Shown one piece after another: positions 21,211 through 30,233 of a DNA stretch of 30,867 nucleotides; positions within the stretch are counted from its first letter, which is position 1, and every line of letters starts with the position of its first letter. Position numbers and translations under genes: made by a program. Source of the DNA: JAUIAI01 sp049680625 (GTDB lineage: Bacteria > Pseudomonadota > Gammaproteobacteria > Burkholderiales > Burkholderiaceae_E); NCBI GenBank assembly GCA_049680625.1, contig JBAUID010000103.1:1-30867 (forward strand), written 5' to 3'. The notes beneath the pieces are model-generated. The model ran no database searches. It was not told the DNA's origin and saw nothing but the letters and a program-made list of their open reading frames with translations.

Positions 21211-23331
21211 ATGACGATCACAAAATCGGGCTCGGACGGCTTCGCCCGCGTATTGCTCGATGTCCCGATCGCCGCAGCTTTTGATTATCAGGTGCCTGCT
21301 GATATGGCTGACCGGGTTCAGCCTGGCAGTTGGGTTGTGGTTCCCTGGGGCAAGAGCCGACGGGTAGGAATTGTCAGCTCCCTGGCTGATGTGCCGGAGA
21401 TTGCCGCTGACCGGGTTCGGCCCCTGGAGCGGACTATTGACGATGCACCGGTAATGCCAGCGGACTGGTTTGGCTTGGGTCGTTTTGCTACCGGTTACTA
21501 CCATCGACAACCCGGTGAGATCTTGTTGCCGGTGATCCCAAAGCTGCTGCGCACGGTGCCGCGAGAAATCTCGGCTTCGTCCACAGGTCGGCGGCAGTCC
21601 ACAGCATTTGAGCGGGCGCGGAAAAACTTTCGACCCGAGGGTGAGCCTTCTGGGGTCAAATCGCTGCCGCCGCTCAACACAGAGCAACAGGAGGCCTTGA
21701 ATTCACTGGTAGGTGATGCTGGCTTCCAGGTTAGTTTGTTGCACGGTGTGACCGGCAGCGGCAAGACCGAAGTCTATTTGCAGTGGCTGGCGACGCGCCT
21801 GGCCGCTGACCCGAAAAACCAGGTGTTGTTGCTGGTCCCCGAGATTGCCTTGACCCCACAATTGGCTGCGCGGGTGAGTGAGCGGCTGGCCGGAGCGGTT
21901 GCGGTTTTACATAGCGGCATGTCAGAGGGGGAGCGGGCAGCACACTGGCTTGCGGCTGTCGAAGGCCGGGCCAGAATAATAGTTGGTACCCGGTTGTCGG
22001 TTCTGGTGCCGTTGTCTCACCTGGCCGGCATAGTGGTTGATGAAGAACACGACCCTTCGTTCAAACAGCAGGAAGCGCCCCATTATTCAGCCCGAGACCT
22101 GGCCATCTTGCGCGCCCGCGAATGTGGGGTTCCTGTTGTGCTCGGGTCGGCAACGCCGTCTCTCGAAACCTGGCATGCCGCACATTCCGGTCGATACAGG
22201 TATCTTTCAATGCCGAGTCGGGCAGGTGGTGCGCCGCTGCCAACCATACATATTGAAAGCCTGCGCGGCATCAGCCAGGCAGGGCAGGATGCAAATAGCG
22301 CGCTGCCAGAAGGTTTGTGTCAGGCCGCTATGGACGCGCTGACTGCCTGCCTTGCCGCCGGCGATCAAACCCTTGTCTTTATCAATCGCCGCGGTTACGC
22401 CCCGGTATTGAATTGCACGAACTGTGGCTGGCTTTCTGAATGTACGAACTGCTCCGCCTACCGGGTAATGCATCGCTCCGGTGGTCATTCAAACTACCAC
22501 TTGATTTGCCACCACTGTGCGGCTGAAAGCCCGGTGCCCAAACGATGCCCAAAATGTGGCGACTTGAACCTGCGTCCGCTGGGCAGAGGGACCCAGAGAA
22601 TTGAAGAGATTCTTGCCGAGGCTTTTCCCGCTGCCCGAGTGGTACGACTGGACCGGGATGTCGCAAAGCGACGGGGGGCTGCAGACGCGGTCATTGACTC
22701 CATCCACCGGCGGGAGGTCGACATCATTGTTGGCACCCAGATGCTCGCCAAAGGGCACGACTTTGAACGACTGAACCTCGTGCTTGTGCTGGATGCGGAC
22801 GGCGGCTTGTTTGCATCGGACTTTCGCGCGCCCGAGCGGTTGTTTGCAACCCTGACCCAGGTTGCGGGGCGCGCTGGCCGACACCAGAAAACCCAGGGCG
22901 CCAAAGTCATTGTTCAGACGCGTTTCGAAGAGCACGCCATTTTTGAGTCGCTAAAAAACCATGACTACACAACGTTTGCCAACCATCAGTTGATCGAGCG
23001 GCGCGACGCGGGCCTGCCGCCATTCAGTTTCCAGGGATTGCTGCGCATTGAGGCCAGGGGCCTGGATCAGGCGATTCAATTCGGCCGTGAGGCACGGCTT
23101 GAAGCCCTGGCGTTGCAGACAGCCGCTCACCCGGAGCTGGCCAAGGTGTCGGTGTACGATCCTGTGCCGATGCCTCTGGCCCGCCTGGCGGGCAGGGCAA
23201 GAGCTCAGTTGTTGATCGAGTCCACATCGCGCAGTGAGCTGCATCGGCTTATTGACATCTGGCAAACCGCCCTGGCGAGTCGGGCAGGGCCGGTTCGCTG
23301 GCAAATTGAGATTGATCCTGCCCAGATTTAG
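21211..23331 (+). CDS. priA: primosomal protein N' (replication restart helicase PriA)
   Basis: From the ATG at 21211 the product has 706 residues. It shows the N-terminal 3'-end-binding domain (LLDVPIAAAFDYQVP), Walker A GVTGSGKT at 179-186, DEEH at 277-280, and eight zinc-binding cysteines (402, 405, 411, 414, 433, 436, 446, 449) between the two helicase lobes. Helicase motifs GTQMLAKGHDF and QVAGRAGR follow. PriA recognises stalled forks and D-loops and reloads the replisome through DnaB. An upstream GTG (21190) adds seven residues without resemblance to PriA and is not preferred. It sits next to rep, whose product works in a parallel restart pathway, and beside a DnaA-box cluster. Confidence 0.97.
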   Translation: MTITKSGSDGFARVLLDVPIAAAFDYQVPADMADRVQPGSWVVVPWGKSRRVGIVSSLADVPEIAADRVRPLERTIDDAPVMPADWFGLGRFATGYYHRQPGEILLPVIPKLLRTVPREISASSTGRRQSTAFERARKNFRPEGEPSGVKSLPPLNTEQQEALNSLVGDAGFQVSLLHGVTGSGKTEVYLQWLATRLAADPKNQVLLLVPEIALTPQLAARVSERLAGAVAVLHSGMSEGERAAHWLAAVEGRARIIVGTRLSVLVPLSHLAGIVVDEEHDPSFKQQEAPHYSARDLAILRARECGVPVVLGSATPSLETWHAAHSGRYRYLSMPSRAGGAPLPTIHIESLRGISQAGQDANSALPEGLCQAAMDALTACLAAGDQTLVFINRRGYAPVLNCTNCGWLSECTNCSAYRVMHRSGGHSNYHLICHHCAAESPVPKRCPKCGDLNLRPLGRGTQRIEEILAEAFPAARVVRLDRDVAKRRGAADAVIDSIHRREVDIIVGTQMLAKGHDFERLNLVLVLDADGGLFASDFRAPERLFATLTQVAGRAGRHQKTQGAKVIVQTRFEEHAIFESLKNHDYTTFANHQLIERRDAGLPPFSFQGLLRIEARGLDQAIQFGREARLEALALQTAAHPELAKVSVYDPVPMPLARLAGRARAQLLIESTSRSELHRLIDIWQTALASRAGPVRWQIEIDPAQI

Positions 23332-23492
23332 CGTTCGGCAGTTGCGGAGCGATTTTTATTCGCTGATTTCCCGAATTCACCCCTCACTAAATAGCAAAGC
23401 ACAAATCGGATTGGAAATCCAGTCGGTGTTTGCGTTAGTCTTGCGTCCCTTCTTCCTTCTGCGGCAGTCATCGCCTCAATTGTTTTGTCCTA

Positions 23493-25607
23493 ATGTCTGA
23501 TCAGGAATCTGCACTGCATCGCGAATTGATCCCGCGCCCGCGGACAACCGCGGGTGGGCTCAATGCCGCCCAGGCCGAGGCGGTGCGGTATCTTGATGGG
23601 CCTTGCCTTGTCATTGCCGGAGCCGGTAGTGGCAAAACGCGTGTCATTACGCAGAAAATTGTTCATCTGGCCAACTCGGGCATGAGTCCGGGCGCAATCG
23701 CAGCAATCACGTTTACGAATAAAGCGGCCCAAGAAATGGCGGCTCGTTTGAAGCCGATGTTGCGCGGCGTTGTAAAAGGTGAAGCGACCCCACTGGTGTG
23801 TACCTTCCACTCGCTCGGGGTGCGCATGATTCGCTCTGACGGACAGGCTCTTGGGTTGAAACAGAATTTTTCGATCCTGGACACCGACGATGCGACCGGC
23901 ATCTTGCAGCAATCGCTGGGGACAACAGATCGAAAGCAGGCCCGCATGGCACTGAGCCAGGTGTCATTGTGGAAAAACGCGATGATCGACCCGGACACCG
24001 CGGCAGCTACGGCAGAAAACGAACAAGTCCATCAGATTGCACGGGCTTATCGTGATTATGCGGCCACCCTGAAGGCTTACCAGGCAGTGGATTTCGACGA
24101 TCTGATTAGTCTGCCGGTAAAGCTGTTGCAAGAACATGAAAGCGTTTGCCGCGCCTGGCGCGAACGTTTGCGCTATTTATTGGTTGACGAATACCAGGAC
24201 ACCAACGCGTCGCAGTACGAGCTGCTCAAGTTAATCGCCGGGCCACGCGCTGCAATAACTGCCGTCGGAGATGATGACCAGTCTATCTACGGATGGCGCG
24301 GTGCCACTCTTGCCAATCTGCAGCGCCTTGGTGAGGACTATCCGCAATTGAAAGTCATTACCCTGCAGCAAAACTACCGTTCAACACAAACTATTCTGAC
24401 CGCAGCTAATTCGCTCATTGCCGCAAATCCGAAGCTGCATGAAAAGCGGCTATTTAGCGAGCTGGGCAATGGTGATCCCGTACGCGTAGTGGCTTGTGAC
24501 AGCGACGAGAGTGAAGCTGAATCGGTAGTCATGCGAATTCAGGCAATGCGTTTCGAGCGTCAGGCGAAGTTCTCAGATTTTGCGGTACTGTATCGAGGCA
24601 ATCACCAGGCCCGAATATTCGAGAAGGCCCTTAGAAGCCAAAACATACCGTATGAATTGTCCGGTGGTCAGAGTTTTTTCGAGCGCGCGGAAATTCGCGA
24701 TTTAATGGCTTATCTGCGTCTGCTGGTTAACGAAGATGATGATCCTGCTTTGATTCGGGCAATGACAACGCCTAGGCGCGGTATCGGCAATGCCACTCTC
24801 ACCAGTCTGGGAACCTACGCCGGCGAGCGAAATATTTCGATGTTCGCGGCAGTGTTTGAAACTGGATTTGAAGGTCGGGTCGGGGCAAGGCAGTTAGAAG
24901 CGGTCCGAGAATTTGGCGAGTTTATCAATCGTATTCAATGGCGGGCCCAACGAGAACCCGCGGCACAAGTGCTGGATGACCTGGTCAAGGCGATTGATTA
25001 CCACTCCTACCTTGTAGCTAGCCACGACGATAAGGTTGCTGCAGTGCGTTGGCAAAACGTTTCGGACTTTCTTGACTGGTTGCGTCGCCGCGCCGAGAAA
25101 GACGATGCTGGAAAAGAGCCGACTCTGATACAGTTGGTTCAACAGGTTGCCCTGATTTCGCAGCTGGATGGCAATGAAAAAACAACCGAGGCGGTGCGTC
25201 TAAGTACGATTCACGCGGCCAAAGGGTTGGAATATCCCCATGTTTTTGTGGTTGGGTGCGAAGAAGGTTTACTACCGCATCGTGACCGCAATGCAAAATC
25301 CGAAGACGAACCCGCCGTGCCCGCCAGCACTGACGGTGCGCAAGAGTCAGCGACGGATGACGGCACCCGCATTGAAGAAGAGCGACGCCTTATGTACGTT
25401 GCAGTCACCCGGGCACAGCGTACCCTGCATTTGACCTGGTGTAAGGTGCGTAAACGCGCCCGATTACTGGTTACCCCCAAACCGTCGCGATTTCTGCGGG
25501 AAATGCAACTTGATGCCAGGCCGGCAACCTCTGTGACCGTGACTGGTCAGGCTGCACGGGGCAAGCTGGGCGCTTTACGGTCATTGCTCAATAAACCGGC
25601 TGCATAA
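23493..25607 (+). CDS. rep: ATP-dependent DNA helicase Rep
   Basis: A 704-residue superfamily 1A helicase. Motifs are LNAAQAEAV (Q motif), AGAGSGKT at 42-49, TFTNKAAQEM, LLVDEYQDTNASQYELL (DEYQDT at 232-237), VGDDDQSIYGWRGA, QNYRS, and STIHAAKGLEYPHVFVVG and VAVTRAQ in the second half. LYRGNHQARIFEKALR and SGGQSFFERAEIRDLMAYLRLL follow E. coli Rep rather than UvrD. Rep is a 3'-5' translocase that clears proteins from forks and aids PriC/PriA restart. Compared with E. coli Rep (673 residues) there is a 22-residue N-terminal addition and a short acidic insertion around 600-620. It is 161 bases downstream of priA on the same strand. Confidence 0.93.
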   Translation: MSDQESALHRELIPRPRTTAGGLNAAQAEAVRYLDGPCLVIAGAGSGKTRVITQKIVHLANSGMSPGAIAAITFTNKAAQEMAARLKPMLRGVVKGEATPLVCTFHSLGVRMIRSDGQALGLKQNFSILDTDDATGILQQSLGTTDRKQARMALSQVSLWKNAMIDPDTAAATAENEQVHQIARAYRDYAATLKAYQAVDFDDLISLPVKLLQEHESVCRAWRERLRYLLVDEYQDTNASQYELLKLIAGPRAAITAVGDDDQSIYGWRGATLANLQRLGEDYPQLKVITLQQNYRSTQTILTAANSLIAANPKLHEKRLFSELGNGDPVRVVACDSDESEAESVVMRIQAMRFERQAKFSDFAVLYRGNHQARIFEKALRSQNIPYELSGGQSFFERAEIRDLMAYLRLLVNEDDDPALIRAMTTPRRGIGNATLTSLGTYAGERNISMFAAVFETGFEGRVGARQLEAVREFGEFINRIQWRAQREPAAQVLDDLVKAIDYHSYLVASHDDKVAAVRWQNVSDFLDWLRRRAEKDDAGKEPTLIQLVQQVALISQLDGNEKTTEAVRLSTIHAAKGLEYPHVFVVGCEEGLLPHRDRNAKSEDEPAVPASTDGAQESATDDGTRIEEERRLMYVAVTRAQRTLHLTWCKVRKRARLLVTPKPSRFLREMQLDARPATSVTVTGQAARGKLGALRSLLNKPAA

Positions 25608-25663
25608 GCCTGTCTTCCGGTGTACAGTTGCGCCGTTAATCCGCTGGTCATGCCTACAGTCAA

Positions 25664-26674
25664 TTGAATAGAAAAAATACGCAGTCTGAAATCTTGGCAA
25701 CTCTACGTCCATCTGCAACCCATTTAGAGCAGGATGGGTTTTCGGTTTACGAGGTCTTCAAACGCGCTGAGTGGGCGAGCCTGAGGTCGAGTACGCCAAT
25801 GACTTTGTCAGAAGCCGACCTGGCCGCAGCGCGCGGTGTTAACGAGCAATTGTCACTAATTGACGTGGAACAAATCTATCTTCCACTGTCCCGTTTGCTT
25901 AATTTGCATTTTCGTTCCGCTCGCAGTCTTGGTGGCGTGCGTGATGAATTTCTTGGCCGGCTTGTTGGCTCCCGCCCCTATGTTGTTGCGGTTGCCGGTT
26001 CTGTTGCCGTCGGAAAAAGCACCTTCGCCAGGGTTCTGCAGGCATTGCTATCGCGTTGGCCTGACCATCCGAAAGTTGAGCTGATTACTACTGATGGCTT
26101 TCTGTATCCGAACGCAATTTTGGAAGATCGTGGATTGATGGGGCGCAAAGGCTTCCCTGAAAGCTACGACCGCCGACGCATGATCGAATTTCTAGCCAAG
26201 CTCAAAGCGGGTGACAAATCTGTTGAGGCTCCGGTGTATTCGCACGAGGCTTACGATATTCTTCCCGGCGAGTCCAAAATCATCAGCATGCCGGATATCC
26301 TGGTGTTTGAAGGATTGAACGTTCTGCAGACGGCGCCAGATACGGCCAAGACACGGTCCGCCCCTAGTGTGGTGGTATCTGACTTTTTCGATTTTTCGAT
26401 TTACGTCGATGCCAACGATAAACATGTCGAAAAGTGGTATGTGGATCGATTTCTAAAACTACAGAAAACCGTTTTTAAAGATACCGCGTCTTACTTTCAC
26501 CACTACAAAGATCTGACCACAGAGCAGGCGATTAAAACGGCCAGGGAAATCTGGAGCGACATTAACCTGACCAATCTGCACGAGAATATTTTGCCAAGTC
26601 GTTCGCGCGCAAATCTTGTGGTTCGTAAACGAGCTGACCATTCAGTTGATGAGGTCTGGCTACGCCAGATCTGA
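25664..26674 (+). CDS. coaA: type I pantothenate kinase
   Basis: A 336-residue kinase with the CoaA P-loop VAGSVAVGKSTFARVLQALLSRWP (GSVAVGKS at 112-119), LITTDGFLYPNAIL, GFPESYD, VFEGLNVLQ, and FDFSIYVDA, all closely matching E. coli CoaA (316 residues). It phosphorylates pantothenate, the first and regulated step of coenzyme A synthesis. The start is a TTG at 25664 with no strong ribosome site; this gives about 17 more N-terminal residues than E. coli, so a downstream TTG near 25694 is possible. It follows rep by 56 bases on the same strand and converges on the next gene. Confidence 0.95.
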   Translation: MNRKNTQSEILATLRPSATHLEQDGFSVYEVFKRAEWASLRSSTPMTLSEADLAAARGVNEQLSLIDVEQIYLPLSRLLNLHFRSARSLGGVRDEFLGRLVGSRPYVVAVAGSVAVGKSTFARVLQALLSRWPDHPKVELITTDGFLYPNAILEDRGLMGRKGFPESYDRRRMIEFLAKLKAGDKSVEAPVYSHEAYDILPGESKIISMPDILVFEGLNVLQTAPDTAKTRSAPSVVVSDFFDFSIYVDANDKHVEKWYVDRFLKLQKTVFKDTASYFHHYKDLTTEQAIKTAREIWSDINLTNLHENILPSRSRANLVVRKRADHSVDEVWLRQI

Positions 26675-26743
26675 AGTCAGGTGGCAGTCAATCTGTCGGC
26701 CGTCATATGCGTCAGGTAAGGCGGCCTTGCTGGGTGCGCCAGC

Positions 26744-27430
26744 CTAATTCAACTGTGTGGCTTTGGCAGCGACTTTAGCGCTGCTGGCCGATATGATTGC
26801 TTTTGCCCATTGCTCACTCAAGTCAAAGGCCACCGAGGCGCCCGAGCCATTATCCACCGGGGCGATAATCATCAACAAAATCACCCGATCATTGACGTAA
26901 ACAAATGATTCGGTGCGCATCATGGTCTGCGACGTATAGCCACCATGATCGTTTGGCTCAGCCACCGCATACGCGTAGGCATAGCCAACCCGTTCGCTTG
27001 TGTAATCGAAAACCCCCAGGGGTATGGGCTGTGAGCCACCTGACTTGTTCGATTCGCCGGCGGTACGTGCTTCGCGCGACCGGCGACGAAACTGGTCTTC
27101 CGACTCTTTGACATCCGCTCGAAAGGTATCAAACTCACTTCTACTGATGGTACGACCTTCAAATTCGCGGGGAACGGTAACAAAAGCGGTACCAAATTTG
27201 CCGTCCATTTCAACATCCCGATAGCAAGCAGCTAGTGTTGCGAACAGCCCGATCCGAATCTGAACGGCACCAAAATCGGCTTCATCACACTGTTGTGAAG
27301 CATTGTTTGGCGCTCCGATAATTACCCCTGCGTCGATCGCCGCAGCGCTCGCCGATGCTGCCGCGGCCACGTTTGTTGTATGTAGTGCCAGCAGCCCCAG
27401 GCAAACCAGAAAAGCAGTCCGAATCATCAT
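26744..27430 (-). CDS. secreted protein of unknown function
   Basis: A 228-residue protein with a clear signal peptide (MMIRTAFLVCLGLLALHTTNVAAAASA). The mature part has two cysteines (QQCDEADF and AACYRDVE), a polar helical central stretch rich in Arg/Glu (about 100-130), and a C-terminal half with aromatic strands (FDYTSERVGYAYAYAVAEP and FVYVNDRVILLMIIAP). No family is recognised. It converges with coaA and is divergent from the glycosyltransferase operon. Confidence 0.65.
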   Translation of the reverse strand: MMIRTAFLVCLGLLALHTTNVAAAASASAAAIDAGVIIGAPNNASQQCDEADFGAVQIRIGLFATLAACYRDVEMDGKFGTAFVTVPREFEGRTISRSEFDTFRADVKESEDQFRRRSREARTAGESNKSGGSQPIPLGVFDYTSERVGYAYAYAVAEPNDHGGYTSQTMMRTESFVYVNDRVILLMIIAPVDNGSGASVAFDLSEQWAKAIISASSAKVAAKATQLN

Positions 27431-27637
27431 TTTTTGTGAACCCGCGCCGACATGTAATAAGAGGTCAACATGCTGCCGCTAAAGTGGAGTCGACGAACGG
27501 TACTTTTTCGCAGTCACCCGCCATTCGACCTCGACAATCCTCCGGTTAGGAGTTCAGTTCCGGTGAATGCGGTAGTTCATCACTAAAGTGACGGATTGTT
27601 CAGGTCAAAATATACAAAAACGTGTAGACGGCCTCGT

Positions 27638-27647
27638 CCCCCCCCCC
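27638..27647. repeat. run of ten C upstream of the glycosyltransferase operon
   Basis: Ten consecutive C bases end 16 bases before the TTG start of the glycosyltransferase. Homopolymer runs of this length slip readily, and this one lies in the leader or promoter region of the operon, so it could change expression when its length changes. No direct evidence of variation is available. Confidence 0.7.
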
Positions 27648-27663
27648 TATTTCCGTAGCCCAA

Positions 27664-28803
27664 TTGCCATCCATTTCTAAAGCCCCAGTGAAACACACTC
27701 AGCGACCCCTCGTCACTCTCGTTATTCCGGGCTATAACGAGGCGGGCGTGCTCAAGGCGAACATGGGCGTGATATTCGATTACCTCGATACGCTGAGGAA
27801 TCAATACGAGTTCGAAGTATTGATAATAAACGATGGCAGTCGAGATGACACCGGCGCAATTGCAGAGTCATTAAAGAGTGCCCGACCCGAAATCCAGGTG
27901 ATACATCATCCAACAAATTTTGGACTTGGCCAGGCGTTTAAGACCGCGTTTGCAGTATCCAGCGGTGACTACGTGATTACTATGGATGCCGACCTGAGTT
28001 ATGCGCCGGAAACCATTGGTGACTTGTTGGCTGCGTTGCGAAAAAACGGTACAAAGCTGGCACTGGCGTCTGCTTACATGAAGGGTGGCAAAGTCACTAA
28101 TGTGCCCTGGCTTCGTAAAGTACTGAGTCGATGGGGCAACAAGATGTTCGCCGCCCTGATTGGTAATAAGTATTCGACCTTTACCTGCATGGTTCGCGGC
28201 TATGACGGCCCTTTCATCCGTTCGCTTGAGCCCAAATCGACCGGCATGGGAATCATGCCTGAGGTCATCTATAAAACTCTAATGCTAGACGGCCGTATTG
28301 TCGAAGTGCCTGCGCATCTTGACTGGACGGCGCAAATTCAAGCGGCACCGGTTCGTTCTTCCAGTATGCGATTGGTTTCCCATATCGTATCGACATTCGT
28401 GTCGGGGTTTGTATTTCGCCCCTTCGTTATGTTGTTGGTGCCAGGTCTGCTGGTGATGCTTTTCTCGGCTTACGTTAATTTTTGGTTGTTTGTTGAGTTA
28501 ATTGGCGCCATTGGTCGATCTGGCGGCCAACTGGATGTTGCTGCCCGGATATTGTTCGATGAACATCCCGCGACAATGTTGATTGGCTTGCTTACTTTGT
28601 TGTTGGCGATCCAAATGGTCAGCCTGGGTGCATTGTCTTTGCAGTCAAAAAAGTATTTTGAAGACACCTACTTTCAACTGGTTAAGTTGCGCCGGCAAAT
28701 TGGTTCGACATCTGCGCCGATGGCGCCAAGTCAGCCAGCAAATCCATCGGTGCCAACTGGCAGGCAATCGCCGTCAGCGGACGAATTGGTCGAGTCGAAC
28801 TGA
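27664..28803 (+). CDS. membrane glycosyltransferase family 2 (DPM1-like)
   Basis: A 379-residue GT2 enzyme. The catalytic domain has TLVIPGYNEAGVL, IINDGSRDDT at about 55-63, and VITMDADLSYAPE (DxD at 108-110), and is followed by two C-terminal membrane segments (FRPFVMLLVPGLLVMLFSAYV and ATMLIGLLTLLLAIQMVSL). The layout resembles polyisoprenyl-phosphate sugar synthases, which move a sugar from a nucleotide donor to a membrane lipid. The start is a TTG at 27664 or a GTG at 27688; neither has a clear ribosome site. Its stop overlaps the next gene's start (TGATG), and a third gene is also overlapped, giving a tight operon. The acceptor is unknown. Confidence 0.88.
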   Translation: MPSISKAPVKHTQRPLVTLVIPGYNEAGVLKANMGVIFDYLDTLRNQYEFEVLIINDGSRDDTGAIAESLKSARPEIQVIHHPTNFGLGQAFKTAFAVSSGDYVITMDADLSYAPETIGDLLAALRKNGTKLALASAYMKGGKVTNVPWLRKVLSRWGNKMFAALIGNKYSTFTCMVRGYDGPFIRSLEPKSTGMGIMPEVIYKTLMLDGRIVEVPAHLDWTAQIQAAPVRSSSMRLVSHIVSTFVSGFVFRPFVMLLVPGLLVMLFSAYVNFWLFVELIGAIGRSGGQLDVAARILFDEHPATMLIGLLTLLLAIQMVSLGALSLQSKKYFEDTYFQLVKLRRQIGSTSAPMAPSQPANPSVPTGRQSPSADELVESN

Positions 28804-30233
28804 TGAGCGAATCTTCGCGAGACAAGGGTGTTAACGACGGTAAACGGGTTGCAATAGTCGGCGGCGGTCTGCTTGGTATGAGCATGGCCCTGCGCCTGGC
28901 CCAGGCTGGTGCAAAAGTGACCCTGTTCGAAGCCTCTGGCTCCCCGGGTGGTCTAGCCGGTGAGGCGAGCTTCGGGTCGTACAAGTGGGATCGCTACTAC
29001 CATGTTGTGTTGCTGTCAGATCTGCGTACCCGGGGGCTACTGGAAGAGCTGGGCATGGCAGATCGCTTACGTTGGGGAATTTCCCGCACCGGTTTTTTCA
29101 CAGATGGCCAGTTGTATTCGATGTCCAATACGGTCGAGTTTTTGAAATTTCCACCCCTAAGCCTGATCGATAAGCTTCGTCTGGGTGGCACTATTTTTCT
29201 CGGATCCAAAATCCGGCGGGCTGATCGGCTCGAAAAAATACTGGCAGTCGATTGGCTTCGGAGGTATTCCGGTAAAAACGTCCTGGAACGAATTTGGTTG
29301 CCGCTCCTCAAAAGCAAGCTTGGCAACAATTACTCCATCGCCAGTGCGGCGTTTATCTGGGCAATTATCGCGCGCATGTATGCTGCGCGCCGCTCCGGTC
29401 TGAAGCAGGAGATGTTTGGTTACATCAGTGGCGGTTATGGTCCGGTTCTGCGGGAGCTCGAAAACAAGCTGTGTCAACTTGGGGTCGACATTCGAACGAA
29501 CAGTGCCGTTCGCGATATTGTCGGTGACAGCAAAGGGGCCAGTGTCTGGATAGGTGAACAGGCGCCCGAAGCGTTCAGCCGGGTTGTTATGACTACCCCA
29601 CCGCATGTCTCGGCCCGGCTTTGCAGTGGTCTGAAGCCGGTCGAATCCGAGCGTTTGTTAAAGATTCCGTATCAGGGTGTGATCTGCGCCGCGGTTTTAC
29701 TTAAAAAACCGTTATCCAGCTACTACGTGACCAACATCACCGACCGATGGGTGCCGTTTACCGGTGTCATCGAGATGACAGCCCTTGTAGATCGGTCTGA
29801 GTTTGGAGGGCATTCGCTGGTGTATCTGCCGCTGTATTTGCCGCAGGAAGATCCCGCCTGGGATGAGTCTGACGAATCGATCAAAGAACGATTCCTGGAT
29901 GCACTGGTAAAAATGTATCCCGAATTTTCAGCGAATGAAGTCCTGGATTTCTCGCTCTCGCGTGCCAGGCAGGTGCTGGCAATATCAACCCTGAATTACT
30001 CCTCGACGCTGATGCCACCTGTTCGCCAGTCTGTGCCGAACGTCTGCTTTATTAATTCAGCTCAAATTGCGCATGGCACCCTGAATGTCAACGAAACCCT
30101 CGGGCTTGTTGATGAGCATCTGGCTGACCTTACTTCCACACTAGGGCTAGGCATGCCGGTGCGCGCCAGTTATGCAACCCAAGATACCTCCATGCCGGAG
30201 TTATCGACGTACGGAAAGGAGATTCCTGTTTGA
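28803..30233 (+). CDS. FAD-dependent amine-oxidase/protoporphyrinogen-oxidase-like oxidoreductase
   Basis: A 476-residue flavoprotein. The N-terminal Rossmann fold VAIVGGGLLGMSMALRLA (GxGxxG at 20-25) ends with the acidic VTLFEA, followed by PGGLAGEASFGSYKWDRYYHV, where the family has its second FAD contact. Late blocks (INSAQIAHGTLNVNETL) complete the fold. Relatives act as amine oxidases, phytoene/hydroxysqualene or sugar-nucleotide oxidoreductases and mutases. Being coupled by overlap to a lipid-type glycosyltransferase before and a polysaccharide deacetylase after points to modification of a glycan or glycolipid, but no substrate is proven. It lacks the membrane helices of its neighbours. 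Confidence 0.85.
   Translation: MSESSRDKGVNDGKRVAIVGGGLLGMSMALRLAQAGAKVTLFEASGSPGGLAGEASFGSYKWDRYYHVVLLSDLRTRGLLEELGMADRLRWGISRTGFFTDGQLYSMSNTVEFLKFPPLSLIDKLRLGGTIFLGSKIRRADRLEKILAVDWLRRYSGKNVLERIWLPLLKSKLGNNYSIASAAFIWAIIARMYAARRSGLKQEMFGYISGGYGPVLRELENKLCQLGVDIRTNSAVRDIVGDSKGASVWIGEQAPEAFSRVVMTTPPHVSARLCSGLKPVESERLLKIPYQGVICAAVLLKKPLSSYYVTNITDRWVPFTGVIEMTALVDRSEFGGHSLVYLPLYLPQEDPAWDESDESIKERFLDALVKMYPEFSANEVLDFSLSRARQVLAISTLNYSSTLMPPVRQSVPNVCFINSAQIAHGTLNVNETLGLVDEHLADLTSTLGLGMPVRASYATQDTSMPELSTYGKEIPV

Noticed and set aside
21002..21214. 70-codon ORF ending in an ATGA overlap with priA
   Set aside because: It runs through the DnaA boxes, has no ribosome site and no recognisable domain; the overlap alone is weak evidence.
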